Origin: Rhizobium glycinendophyticum
GTDB taxonomy: Bacteria > Pseudomonadota > Alphaproteobacteria > Rhizobiales > Rhizobiaceae
Reading direction: 5' to 3'
Length of the DNA: 64,000 nucleotides
Assembly: GCF_006443685.1 (NCBI RefSeq)
Contig: NZ_VFYP01000001.1
Span: 682,001-746,000, forward strand
The notes beneath the pieces are model-generated. The model saw only the letters and a program-made list of their open reading frames with translations. It had not been told where the DNA came from and made no database searches. Numbering within the stretch: position 1 is the stretch's first letter; every line of letters starts with the position of its first letter. Shown here in pieces: positions 12,001-18,906 of the stretch. The translations under genes were made by a program, and so were the position numbers.

Positions 12001-13492
12001 GCTCACGATCGACGCTATCGAGACCTTCTCGACGGCAGACATTGCTGCCATCAGTTCGGCCGCTATCGCGGGTCTATCGACCGGCATGATCGCTGCGTTT
12101 TCGACCAACCAGATTGCTGCGCTCGGAACCAGCGGCATTGCCGGCCTGTCGACCGCCCAGATCAATGCGATGAGCATCGATCAGATCGAAGCCCTCACCA
12201 CCAAACAGGTGGCGGCACTCACGTCCCGCCAGATCGCAGTTCTCGGAACGGACGATCTGGACGTCTTCTCTTCGGAAGACATCGCGGCGATCAGTGCAGC
12301 CGGCATTGAAGGCCTCTCAACCACCATGATCGCCAGCCTGACGCCAGCGCAGGTGGGCGCTCTCAGCACGGGTGCGGTGGCAGCCCTCAGCACGAGCCAG
12401 CTGGCCACCCTGACATCTGAGCAGATCGATTCGCTGACAACGGCCCAGGTCAAGGCCTTGACCTCCAAGCAGATCGGGTCACTCACCACTGAAGACCTCG
12501 GATCCTTCTCGACCGCCCAGATCGCGGCCATCAGTGCGGCGGGCATGGCTGGGTTGACCAAGACCCAGATGGCAACTCTCAGCGTCGAACAGATCAGCGC
12601 GATCACGACGTCTCAAATCGGCGCTCTGACCTCGGATGCCCTTTCGGGCCTGAGTGCCGCCGATATCGAAGGCTTCTCGTCAGAAAAATTTGCCGCCATC
12701 AGCTCGTCGGGTATCGCCGGCCTGTCGACGGCATTCATTGCCGGGTTGAGCACCAGCGCCATCGCTGCACTCAGCACGGCAAGCGTCTCGGGTCTGTCCA
12801 GCGCGCAGATCGCCGTGCTGGGAGCCGACCAGATCGACGCCTTCTCGACCAGCCAGATTGCGGTCCTGAGTGCCGATGCCATGGCGGGCATTTCCACGCT
12901 GGGTATAGCGACGTTCTCGCAAACCGATCTCGCGGCCATCAGTGCCTCGGCGATCAAGGGTCTGTCCACGGCCGTCATCGCATCACTGTCCACGGGTGAG
13001 ATCGCAGCTCTGTCCACCGCCCAGATCGCCGGCTTGAGCTACAATCAGGTCGATGCCATGAGCACGCTGCAGATTGGCGCCCTGACACTGGCACAGATCG
13101 GCGCCATGGGAGCAGTGCAGGCTGCAGGTCTCGGCACGGAAGATGTGGCGCTGATGTCGACGGATGCCATTGCAGCCTTGAGCAGCAGCGCCATCTCGGG
13201 CTTGCGGACGCAGGTGATCACGTCGCTAACGACCGCTCAGGCCGAGGCGCTCAAACCAGGCCAGGTCGCGGCTCTGAACTCTGCCCAGGTGGCGGCCCTT
13301 GAACTGGAGGACCTGGCAACCTTCTCGTCGTCGGATATCGCGGCCTTCAGTTCAAGCGGCATAGCCGGACTCTCGACAACCTACATCTCCCAGCTCTCAA
13401 GCACGCAGTTGGGCGCCCTGATGGATCATCAGATGGGCGTGATGAACTCCGACCAGGTGGCGGCGGTGATCGCGGCTTATCTCGGCTCCTGA
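6005..13492 (+). CDS. giant octapeptide-repeat protein (311 octads)
   Basis: A 2495-residue protein of unknown function made wholly of an eight-residue repeat. After seven residues (MSTTISS) every following residue fits octads of consensus L-[ST]-[ST]-[AT]-Q-[IV]-[AE]-A, 311 in all, ending exactly on an octad boundary (VIAAYLGS); I found no insertion or deletion. Position 1 is Leu, or Ile, Met or Phe; positions 2-3 are mostly Ser/Thr; position 5 is Gln, Asp or Glu; position 6 is Ile or Val; position 8 is Ala or Gly. There are no Cys residues, and no signal peptide, membrane segment, RTX nonapeptide, LPXTG or PEP-CTERM motif is visible. The start is fixed by an in-frame TAA touching the ATG; the ribosome site is weak. 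It is the intact paralogue of the broken gene upstream and sits near a GT41 glycosyltransferase operon. A surface or matrix role is inference; I know of no characterised protein to equate it with. Confidence 0.9.
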   Translation: MSTTISSLSVTQIRSQSTSSVAAWSTEDVASLTTQQIAALSSAQIAALDTEDVDVMSSRQLNAISQSAIVGLTLDQLAVLDQADIESLNSTAVGKLTTKQIAALSSAQAAALTAAQVANLTATQLSAMGSEDIAGFSTADMAAISSSAISGLSIEALAVLTSQQVAALSTGTIGQLTTKQLAALTTAQTNALTTQQLGVLTGKQITALKTENLSELSTAQIAALSTAAIASLSTAQLVSLSTAQVDALTTSQIKVLNASQIAVFDEDDFGTFTTAEIAALSNKTVPGITTAVFASLSTSQIAALATASVASLTTAQMTALSTTQVEAFTSDQTKALTSAQVAVLSADAISTFSTADFAALTNKAVTGLSTDVVATLTASQISAMNTSAIAGLSTRQLAVFSTDQVAALTETQVKAMSSRQIGGFTTENVTALSAAQIAAITTAGIIGLNSTLIGALSTQQVEALTSAQVKTLRSDQLAALSAEDIATFSTADIAAIVNKAVSGLSTDAIAALSTAQIAALSTSTVSSLTTDQINALSTTQVEAFGTTQVKVLTAKQLGALGTDDIATFSTGDIASLTSAAVIGLNTELVAALTTTQIAALSTAAITSLTTTQISALTTEQVPALATSQIKLLNSKQIAALSSANVAALSTAQIAALSVTAVTGLTTEHMEVLSSAQVEALTSGQIKSLSSAQISMLDSGDLATFTTAEIAAITNKAVSGISTEIIAALPTTQLGALSTSAMAALTTSQVEALGTNQLSILSTNQIAALTAAQVAAISSGALTVLSTEQVASLSTLGIGGLTSEQVQALSTAQVQALTEKQVKALKSTQMAALGTDDLATFTTAEIAVLTSDAISGLTEETVQSLTTAQIAAISTGAIAKLPVDLVEVLTSEQVAALTTKQIAALGSKQVAALNTTNIASLTTAQVQALSGAGIAGLTTTQIVALSTAQMQALTTTQVAALGSLQIEALGTEDLAVFSTGDIAALTAAAVPGLSTSLIASLTTGQIAALSTTAFATFSTAQVAALGSDQIGVLTSKQMAALTSTQIGALTTETIGGLSTLQVASLNTVTLAALTTAQIAALTTAQAEALTTVQVAALTASQLSVLTADHLATFATKDIAAIGSVAIGGLTTDVIATLSTAQVAALNASAITGLSTKQIDAFSTAQVEALGTAQVAALSSTQLAVLGSDDIATFATKDVAAISAAAISGLTTEAISALSSAQMAALTMAGVAGMSTKQVATLSSGQFAAMSTTQISALSSAQIGAIATSTLVTLSTNQVAALGVGTVPGLTSSQIDALNAAQVEALTANQVAALTSSQLAMLTTADIATFSTADIAAIGSAAIGGLSTAVIASLSTAQVAALKTAGIPGLRTQQVAALTTAQVAVLGTLQIAALSSAQVAVLSTDEIALLSTAQVSALSADGISGLGTAQIVAMSTAQVEALTPTQVAALASKQIAALGTDDIAVFSTADIASITSSAVVGMTSDQIAALSADQLAALSAGGVGGLSTSQLNGLTPSQVAELTTAQIAALNSSQVAAISTSGIAAFSTTQIAAISAQGIAGLSTALINVLSTAQVEALSTTQVAALSSRQIAALGTDDLATFSTADVAAINTAAVAGLATGSIAALSADQVAALNTAVIAALSTSQIAALTVGQIDIMKTSQIAALGSRQIAALATDRVAILSADQIAAISAVGVTGLTQTQIQTLVSDQVEALTPTQVAAFSSTQISALGTEDYNVFSTADLAAIASGSIAGIPTSVLAALTGDQIAALSASGVSGLTTGQINALSTAQMEAFTTTQVAALTTRQIAAFGTDDFAALTTAQVAVLSTAVVNALTTTQILAFSSEQVEALTSVQVGALTSTQIGVLSTAALDMFSTADIAAISSTAIKGLSTGTIASLSTEQIASLGTAAISGLTTDQIAALSTVQVEALTSQQIAALGSRQVAALGTDDLAVLSTAKIAALTTTSIANLTTSQIAALSVDQIEAFSSLQVAALTSAQVAVLTIDAIETFSTADIAAISSAAIAGLSTGMIAAFSTNQIAALGTSGIAGLSTAQINAMSIDQIEALTTKQVAALTSRQIAVLGTDDLDVFSSEDIAAISAAGIEGLSTTMIASLTPAQVGALSTGAVAALSTSQLATLTSEQIDSLTTAQVKALTSKQIGSLTTEDLGSFSTAQIAAISAAGMAGLTKTQMATLSVEQISAITTSQIGALTSDALSGLSAADIEGFSSEKFAAISSSGIAGLSTAFIAGLSTSAIAALSTASVSGLSSAQIAVLGADQIDAFSTSQIAVLSADAMAGISTLGIATFSQTDLAAISASAIKGLSTAVIASLSTGEIAALSTAQIAGLSYNQVDAMSTLQIGALTLAQIGAMGAVQAAGLGTEDVALMSTDAIAALSSSAISGLRTQVITSLTTAQAEALKPGQVAALNSAQVAALELEDLATFSSSDIAAFSSSGIAGLSTTYISQLSSTQLGALMDHQMGVMNSDQVAAVIAAYLGS
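6026..13489 (+). repeat. octad array with 10- and 17-unit higher-order period
   Basis: This is the protein-level repeat array inside the giant gene. Acidic octads such as LGTDDLAT followed by FSTADIAA and I-S-S-x-A-I-x-G recur at fixed intervals. Parsing by hand, the spacing between these markers is either 17 octads (136 residues, 408 bp) or 10 octads (80 residues, 240 bp); a 17-unit block behaves as a 10-unit block plus a 7-unit block (one block near 11620-12020 shows both markers, at 10 then 7). Codons vary widely between copies, so the array is an old, diverged duplication held at protein level and not a recent DNA tandem repeat. Confidence 0.85.
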
Positions 13493-13519
13493 ACCGCCTG
13501 ACATTCGGGCTGAATAGAA

Positions 13520-13551
13520 AAGGCCTCCCTGGCATTCGCCGGGGAGGCCTT
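13520..13551 (+). terminator. intrinsic terminator of the giant repeat gene
   Basis: The stem aaggcctccc (13520-13529) pairs with gggaggcctt (13542-13551) around a 12-base loop, starting 28 bp after the stop codon and followed by TGTTGT. Position and stem strength fit a rho-independent terminator; the U-run is short. Confidence 0.7.
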
Positions 13552-13607
13552 GTTGTATCCATTCAGGCACCGCGCCTTCGCTCGAATGCGGTCGGCCAGG
13601 CAAAGCC

Positions 13608-13811
13608 TCAAACAGCGAGGACCGGCTCGAGATCACGCTCAAGAGCAACGCGTCCCTGTTTGAATTCTTCGTTGTAGAGACGATATTGAGGGCTGTTGTC
13701 ACGCAGCGGCATCGGTGCCTGAACCGTGTAGGTAGAGGCAGCCTTGGGTGACAAGGCGGTCAGATTGGTGAGACGGACGGCTTGGCCGACGGTGAAGCGA
13801 TGAACGGGCAT
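13608..13811 (-). CDS. small conserved-looking protein of unknown function
   Basis: Encodes 67 residues starting MPVHRFTVGQAVRL and ending LERDLEPVLAV. The ATG at 13811 is preceded by AAGGA at good spacing, so I prefer it over the longer in-frame start at 13859. The protein is basic-to-neutral, lacks a signal peptide or membrane segment, and has the feel of a short beta-rich cytoplasmic protein (KAASTYTVQAPMPLRDNSPQ). It faces the terminator of the giant repeat gene and is transcribed alone. No family was recognised. Confidence 0.6.
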   Translation of the reverse strand: MPVHRFTVGQAVRLTNLTALSPKAASTYTVQAPMPLRDNSPQYRLYNEEFKQGRVALERDLEPVLAV

Positions 13812-14016
13812 GACTTTTCCTTGCACGGCTGGAACGAGATCCTTGGAGAAGGATCGCAAACGACGATCGGCTTTCGCTGACTGCCACTACTACAAGATGT
13901 AGGGTCTAAATTAAAAATTGCAATGAGACGATAGCACAAGAGTGCCGAAAACACGCTGAGGGGATACCCGGTCGCCTAGGCTCCGGACGCGGGATCGGCT
14001 ACGAGTGCTGGGACAG

Positions 14017-15018
14017 ATGAGGACGGAACGGATGGCCATCGCAGAACGCAACAGCAAGCCGCAGCTGAAGATTGCCTTCGTGCTGTCGCGCGCCTTCACG
14101 CTTTCGGCGTTTGGCTTGTTTATCGACACCATTCGCCTCGCCAGCGACGAGTTCGACCGCTCCGGGCGCGTCAAGGCCGACTGGCACGTCCTTGGCAGCA
14201 CCCGCCACCTGATTACCTCGAGCTGCGGTGTTCAGGTGGCGCCCACCAGCGACTTCGTTGATCCCAGCCGGTTCGACTACATCGTGGTGGTCGGCGGACT
14301 GCTCGGCCAGCAGGCCGCCGTGGATGAGGAAACGATCCAGTTCCTGCGACGCGCCGATGCTCAGAAGGTGCCGCTTATCGGGCTTTGCACCGGCACCTTC
14401 ATCCTAGCTGAGGCCGGATTGATGAAGGGCCACCAGAGCTGTGTCAGCTGGCTTCATTATCAGGCATTTCGCGAGAGATTTCCGGATCTCGATGTCCGTT
14501 CGGACCGGCTGTTCAATCTCGACCGCCGCCGCGGATCTTGCGCCGGCGGCAGCAGCTCCGCCGATCTCGCTGCCTTTATCGTGCGCCAGTATCTCGGCCA
14601 TGACGCGGAGCGCAATGCGCTCGAGGTCCTGCAGATCGAGCGGGCCCGTTCGAACCGAGACATCCAGGTCCGCCGTCCCCTGACCATCGAGTGTGAAGAT
14701 CCTCGGATCAAGGCCGTGCTGATCCTGATGGAGCAGACACTCGAAAGCGAACTGACCATCGACCAGCTGGCCCGCTCTGTCGGCCTGTCTCGACGTCAAC
14801 TCGAACGGCTCTTTGCACAGGAACTGAAGGCATCGCCGGCACGCGTCTACATGCGGCTGCGCATGGAGCGGGCAAAGATGCTGGTCGCCCAGACCGATGC
14901 TTCTCTGATCGACATCGCCCTCCAGGTCGGATTCGAGAACACTTCGCACTTCAACCGGGTGTTCAAGAGCATCCATGGCAAGACGCCGGGTCAGATGCGC
15001 AATGCACTGCCGGCCTGA
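14017..15018 (+). CDS. GlxA-type transcriptional regulator (DJ-1/PfpI plus AraC HTH)
   Basis: Cytoplasmic DNA-binding regulator of about 333 residues. The N-terminal half is a DJ-1/PfpI (GATase-1-like) ligand domain starting [15 protein letters not shown], with the nucleophile-elbow-like [15 protein letters not shown] and the VSWLHY segment. The C-terminal 100 residues hold the two helix-turn-helix motifs of the AraC family ([21 protein letters not shown] and the typical [18 protein letters not shown]). Members of this group control catabolism of nitrogen compounds in alphaproteobacteria, but the ligand cannot be read. Starts at GTG 14005, ATG 14017 or ATG 14032 (preceded by AGGACGGA) are all possible. 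The cupin gene follows 43 bp downstream on the same strand. Confidence 0.9.
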   Translation: MRTERMAIAERNSKPQLKIAFVLSRAFTLSAFGLFIDTIRLASDEFDRSGRVKADWHVLGSTRHLITSSCGVQVAPTSDFVDPSRFDYIVVVGGLLGQQAAVDEETIQFLRRADAQKVPLIGLCTGTFILAEAGLMKGHQSCVSWLHYQAFRERFPDLDVRSDRLFNLDRRRGSCAGGSSSADLAAFIVRQYLGHDAERNALEVLQIERARSNRDIQVRRPLTIECEDPRIKAVLILMEQTLESELTIDQLARSVGLSRRQLERLFAQELKASPARVYMRLRMERAKMLVAQTDASLIDIALQVGFENTSHFNRVFKSIHGKTPGQMRNALPA

Positions 15019-15061
15019 TCAGGCGCATCGGCACCCGAAGCGAGAAGGAACAGGAAGCAAG

Positions 15062-15457
<396 letters not shown>

Positions 15458-15608
15458 CCGCCCGCCCATTTTTCCAACCAGCGCTATGTGCCGTGGCTGG
15501 AGGAAGGTATTCGATCGCGCCGAAACGCAATCGAACTTCACTCCCGGTGGGACGTTGTCAGTTGGAAGGCTTTGACCTTCGTCTGGACGCAAACCCGAAA
15601 GGATCGGC

Positions 15609-15941
15609 ATGATCACCGGAAGACAGATTGCAGCGGCGCGTGCGCTTCTGGGGTTAACCGCAGCTGACCTTGCCCGGCAAGTTGAATTGCCGCTCGCCAC
15701 CGTCGAAGAGATGGAGGCAAGGGCCACTGCTTGTCCTGATGACAGGAGCGAGGTCGAAGTGCTTCGCACCGCGCTGGAAAAGGCGGGGATCACCTTCATA
15801 GATGAGCGCGTGACCAGCGCTGCCGGCGGACCCGGAGTTCGCCTCTCCGTCCCCCTTTCGACATCTCATGACACCGACGTGAGCGGGACCGTGCAGTATC
15901 CGGAAATGGCCAAGGACGGCCCCTTCGGCGCTGGCGGCTGA
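15609..15941 (+). CDS. small XRE-family helix-turn-helix protein
   Basis: A 110-residue protein beginning MITGRQIAAARALLGLTAADLARQ, a helix-turn-helix of the XRE/Cro type in the first 55 residues (A-R-A-L-L-G-L-T-A-A-D-L-A, then VELPLATVEEME). The section LRTALEKAGITFIDE is the usual continuation in rhizobial homologues. The C-terminal 40 residues are Gly/Ser-rich and without recognisable fold. A GAAAGGATCGGC ribosome site precedes the ATG. It stands alone between the cupin gene and the convergent nnrS; its target is unknown. Confidence 0.8.
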   Translation: MITGRQIAAARALLGLTAADLARQVELPLATVEEMEARATACPDDRSEVEVLRTALEKAGITFIDERVTSAAGGPGVRLSVPLSTSHDTDVSGTVQYPEMAKDGPFGAGG

Positions 15942-16005
15942 CGATTGGACCGGGCTCCGAAACGGCACCCGGTTTAAAGAGACGCAGTCGGTGCGGCGGC
16001 CGCCT

Positions 16006-17196
16006 CTACCGGCTACGAAGCAGGATCGATCCGTAAAACACCACATATCCCAGGAATGCGACAATCCAGGCGATGCCTGCCACTGAAAGCAGGGCAGAAG
16101 CGTCTTTGGGCAGGACGGCCGCGCCGATGCGGGCGGAGGCCGCGATGATGGCAAACGCATAGATGAGCCAGGTCGTGGTCCAGGGGGCGTGGAGCGCGAG
16201 CCCGGTATGGCCGCGTGTCGCCCTGGTCATAACGGCAAGGATCATGATGCCGATGCCGCCCACCGTCCAGGCATGGATACCGGCGGACGCCAGGCTCGGA
16301 TCATCGAGCAGCAGGGACGAACCTATAAGCAGGAAGCCGATGGGCAAGAAGAAATAGCCGAGATGCAGGATCCAGAGGAGAGGTTCGCTGAGGGTCTTCA
16401 ACGGGCGCCAGCGGAACTGGCGCACGAGGTGGGCAGCACCGATTGCAATCATCAGCACACCGAGAGGCGTTGCGACGTTGAGGCCAGCGCGGGCTTGAAT
16501 GACCCAGGCGAGTAGGGTGACCAGCGACAGAATGATCACCACAGCATCGAAGCGCGAGAAAGGTACCGGCAGCAGTCCGGGACGATTGGCCTTAAGCCAG
16601 TTTCCGGTGAAGGAGGGAATGATCCGCCCGGAGACGATGGACACCATCAGAACGATCGTCGCAACCGCGAGACGTGCGGAAATGAGGGTGTCGCCGAACT
16701 GCTCGAGCTCGATGAAGAAACACACTTGTGAAAGGCTAAGGAGAGCAAGAATGACGAGGATCTTGTAGTTACGGCGGTTGCCCGCGGCCGCGAGTTCCCG
16801 ACCGATCATCAATGCGAAGGCAGGGAGGAAGAGGCACGCAATCGGCGCGGCGATGATGAGGCCGGTCGATCCCGACAGGGCAATCGAGGCCCGTCCGGCA
16901 AGCCAGAGCAGGAAGAGGCAGAGCAAGGGCCTCCCGGCAATCGCCGCGCGGCCCGTCCAGTTGGGCACCGCCGTCAGAAGAAACCCGGCAACCACGCCGG
17001 GCACGAAACCGAACAGCAGCTCATGCTGATGCCAGGCGAGAGGGGGCAGTGCGACCGGAAGATCGAGGAGACCGAGATACCACGGAATCCAGATCGCCAC
17101 CACCAGTGCAGCGGCAACTGCACTGCCGGGAAAGAACAGGCGAAACCCACCGGAGAGCAAGGTCTCCGATACGGACCGAGGGGGGAGGCTGTGCAT
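16006..17196 (-). CDS. nnrS: NnrS family membrane protein
   Basis: Polytopic inner-membrane protein of 396 residues with about twelve hydrophobic segments. NnrS is a haem- and copper-containing protein tied to nitric oxide metabolism and stress tolerance in denitrifiers; its reaction is unsettled. Typical family features are the N-terminal LLSGGFRLFFPGSA, the LAWHQHELLFGFVPGVVAGFLLTAVPNWTG stretch, the central GRIIPSFTGNWL and the late MTRATRGHTG. The ATG at 17196 is preceded by AAAGGG and removes a poorly supported 16-residue extension. It is the third gene of a leftward unit after the 51-residue membrane protein and the hemerythrin, divergent from norE. Confidence 0.92.
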   Translation of the reverse strand: MHSLPPRSVSETLLSGGFRLFFPGSAVAAALVVAIWIPWYLGLLDLPVALPPLAWHQHELLFGFVPGVVAGFLLTAVPNWTGRAAIAGRPLLCLFLLWLAGRASIALSGSTGLIIAAPIACLFLPAFALMIGRELAAAGNRRNYKILVILALLSLSQVCFFIELEQFGDTLISARLAVATIVLMVSIVSGRIIPSFTGNWLKANRPGLLPVPFSRFDAVVIILSLVTLLAWVIQARAGLNVATPLGVLMIAIGAAHLVRQFRWRPLKTLSEPLLWILHLGYFFLPIGFLLIGSSLLLDDPSLASAGIHAWTVGGIGIMILAVMTRATRGHTGLALHAPWTTTWLIYAFAIIAASARIGAAVLPKDASALLSVAGIAWIVAFLGYVVFYGSILLRSR

Positions 17197-17261
17197 GGCA
17201 GTGCCCTTTCGAGGCGATATCCGGAGCCGAGGGCTCTGAAGCAAATGATGTTGGAGAAGGG

Positions 17262-17777
17262 TCAGGGATCTGCTGGGGGCAAAAAGGATTTTGGTGGTGC
17301 GGGTGAGCCCGTATCCGGCTCATGGCCGCCTGCCGCAGCGACAAGATTATCCAAAAGGATCTGCTCCGCTGCCACATGGCGCTGAAGATAGTCCTGGAAC
17401 CGTGTCGTCATGCGCGCCACCGTATCGAGGCTCAGCCTGCAGCGACCGTCTGCGACAGCGTCGAGCGTCAGTTTGAGCTCATGGGCAGCCTTGCGATCGA
17501 CGCCATGCTCCGCCTTGATCTGCGCAATCATCAGGGAACTGAAGCAGGAACCGGCTTGCTCCTCCAAGGTTGGATATAATGTCTCTTCTTCAAGCTTGTG
17601 AGCGGCATCGACGAGCGGTTCGAGCTGGGCAGCAATAGGCCTCGTGGAGGCAGGCACGATGGCATGCTTGAGATCTCTCGCGAGTTCTTCGAGTTCGAGA
17701 CATAGTGCCAAAAGGGCGCGGTGGCGCTCTTCCATCATGGTCACCTGCATCCGGGACAGTTTTGGTGTGTGCAGCAT
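17262..17777 (-). CDS. hemerythrin-like (HHE domain) protein
   Basis: A 171-residue cytoplasmic protein with a hemerythrin-type four-helix domain. Candidate diiron ligands are in MMEERHRALL near residue 20, VDAAHKLEEETLYPTLEE near 80, KAEHGVDRKAAHE near 92 and YLQRHVAAEQ near 140. Such proteins bind O2 or NO or help repair iron centres under nitrosative stress. The C-terminal 25 residues are Pro/Gly-rich and probably disordered. The ATG follows GAGGAGG. It lies between the 51-residue membrane protein gene (10 bp) and nnrS (65 bp), facing away from norE, which places it among NO-response genes. Exact role is inference. Confidence 0.82.
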   Translation of the reverse strand: MLHTPKLSRMQVTMMEERHRALLALCLELEELARDLKHAIVPASTRPIAAQLEPLVDAAHKLEEETLYPTLEEQAGSCFSSLMIAQIKAEHGVDRKAAHELKLTLDAVADGRCRLSLDTVARMTTRFQDYLQRHVAAEQILLDNLVAAAGGHEPDTGSPAPPKSFLPPADP

Positions 17778-17787
17778 GTCCGCCTCC

Positions 17788-17943
17788 TCACTGGCCGACG
17801 AACAGGACGACAGCGATCAGCCCCGAAGCCACGATCGCGGAGATCGTACCCGTTGGCTGAAGCACACCCATGCGATGGAGCATCAGGGCAAAACCCATGA
17901 TGACAGGGGTGGCGACGATGAGCCCGATCTGTGCATCCGTCAT
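17788..17943 (-). CDS. 51-residue membrane protein of the nor region
   Basis: A very short protein, MTDAQIGLIVATPVIMGFAL at its start, with two hydrophobic stretches (about residues 6-22 and 32-50) and GQ at the C-terminus. The ATG at 17943 has an excellent ribosome site (GGAAGGA) at proper spacing, supporting translation. It is the first gene of the leftward unit leading to the hemerythrin and nnrS, and shares the divergent norE promoter region with its FNR/NnrR-type box. A role as a small subunit or assembly factor in NO metabolism is a guess from position alone. Confidence 0.7.
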   Translation of the reverse strand: MTDAQIGLIVATPVIMGFALMLHRMGVLQPTGTISAIVASGLIAVVLFVGQ

Positions 17944-17997
17944 GGCGGTCTTCCTTCCGTTTCGCATGCACTTTGCCCGGTCTTTCCGCAGCCTTCT

Positions 17998-18011
17998 TTG
18001 CGCTCCCACAA
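17998..18011. promoter_or_regulatory. NnrR/FNR-type box between norE and the nnrS unit
   Basis: The sequence TTGCG-CTCC-CACAA fits the published alphaproteobacterial NnrR pattern TTGCG-N4-CACAA exactly. It lies 54 bp before the norE ATG and 55 bp before the divergent 51-residue protein gene, so it may serve both units. NnrR itself is encoded in the window at 27.2 kb. Confidence 0.65.
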
Positions 18012-18064
18012 AGAGGAACAGGGATCGTCGCTCTAAAACGGACCCGACAAAGGGAGATGCGACG

Positions 18065-18610
18065 ATGGCCTTGGAAACGAGCCTCGGAAACGAGACAAAG
18101 GATGACCAACTGCTGCTCTGGATCCTGGTGTGGAGCGAACTGATCGCGTTCGGAATACTGATCCTCGGCTTCCTCGTGGTCTCGACCTATCAGATTGAAG
18201 CATTCGACCTCGCCCGCTTGCATCTGAGGCCGGGGATTGCAGGGGCCAACACGCTGATCCTGTTGCTCAGCGGATATTTCGTCGCGCTCGCGGTACGGCA
18301 TCGCGACGACCTCTCTGCCGTCAAGCGGCCACTGAGGCTCGCGGCTGCGCTTGGCCTCTGCTTCGTCGCCGTCAAGCTGTTCGAATATGGGGGCGAGCTG
18401 CGCTTCACCACGGATGCCACGCTCGGTTCCTTCTTTGAACTCTACTTCATGATCACTGGCTTCCATCTTTTCCACGTCTTCTTCGGCGCTCTCGCGCTGC
18501 TGCTCGTTGCCTGGCGTCCGGCGCACGAGAATGTGCGTCTTGTTGCAACGCTCTGGCACGTGATCGACCTTGTCTGGCTGGTCATCTTCCCGATCCTCTA
18601 TCTGGCGTGA
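18065..18610 (+). CDS. norE: NorE, cytochrome c oxidase subunit III-like protein
   Basis: Inner-membrane accessory protein of nitric oxide reduction, 181 residues with five predicted transmembrane helices. It belongs to the haem-copper oxidase subunit III family: the helix WILVWSELIAFGILILGFLV, the GANTLILLLSGYFVALAV segment and the C-terminal FHLFHVFFG and LWHVIDLVWLVIFPILYL are typical. NorE is not a core subunit but supports full NO reductase activity. The ATG follows AGGGAGATGCGACG. norF begins 8 bp after its stop, and an NnrR-type box lies upstream at 17998. Confidence 0.93.
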   Translation: MALETSLGNETKDDQLLLWILVWSELIAFGILILGFLVVSTYQIEAFDLARLHLRPGIAGANTLILLLSGYFVALAVRHRDDLSAVKRPLRLAAALGLCFVAVKLFEYGGELRFTTDATLGSFFELYFMITGFHLFHVFFGALALLLVAWRPAHENVRLVATLWHVIDLVWLVIFPILYLA

Positions 18611-18618
18611 GGCCCTTC

Positions 18619-18894
18619 ATGACCCGCAGACAACATGAAGAACTGGCCGGAACGCTGGCCATGCTGCTGACCTTTGCCGTGGGTGCCGCCGTCGTCGCAG
18701 CCCTTGCCGGCGGCACGGTCGTCCCTATTGGAGCCGTGCTCGTCATTGCTTTCGCCAAGGGCCGCCTGATCATCCTTGATTTTCTGGAATTGCGAGGTGG
18801 GCTCCACCCGATGCGGCTTGCCCTCATTGCTTGGCCAGCGCTTCTGCTGACGGCTGCCTTTGCCCGCTCGGTCGCGGTCGCTTTCGCGGGGTGA
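18619..18894 (+). CDS. norF: NorF, small membrane protein for NO reduction
   Basis: A 91-residue protein with three hydrophobic helices (about residues 12-30, 34-50 and 68-88) and a central FAKGRLIILDFLELRGG, the mark of NorF and related cytochrome c oxidase subunit IV-like proteins. It is needed for full NO reductase activity in relatives, with undefined biochemistry. I chose the ATG at 18619, preceded by GAGG at spacing six; a GTG at 18607 overlapping the norE stop would add four residues. It ends just before a second NnrR-type box that precedes norC. Confidence 0.9.
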   Translation: MTRRQHEELAGTLAMLLTFAVGAAVVAALAGGTVVPIGAVLVIAFAKGRLIILDFLELRGGLHPMRLALIAWPALLLTAAFARSVAVAFAG

Positions 18895-18906
18895 TCTTCG
18901 CGCTCT

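Noticed and set aside
6125..13017. Many long reverse-strand and alternative-frame readings inside the octad gene
   Set aside because: They mirror the 24-base repeat period in other frames; none has a sensible ribosome site or non-repetitive domain.
6005..13492. RTX or other type I secretion repeat protein
   Set aside because: No GGxGxDxxx nonapeptides, no Gly/Asp-rich calcium motif and no neighbouring ABC exporter or membrane-fusion genes were found.
6005..13492. CRISPR-like or satellite DNA repeat
   Set aside because: The period is exact at protein level but the DNA copies differ at most third positions, and the frame is open throughout.
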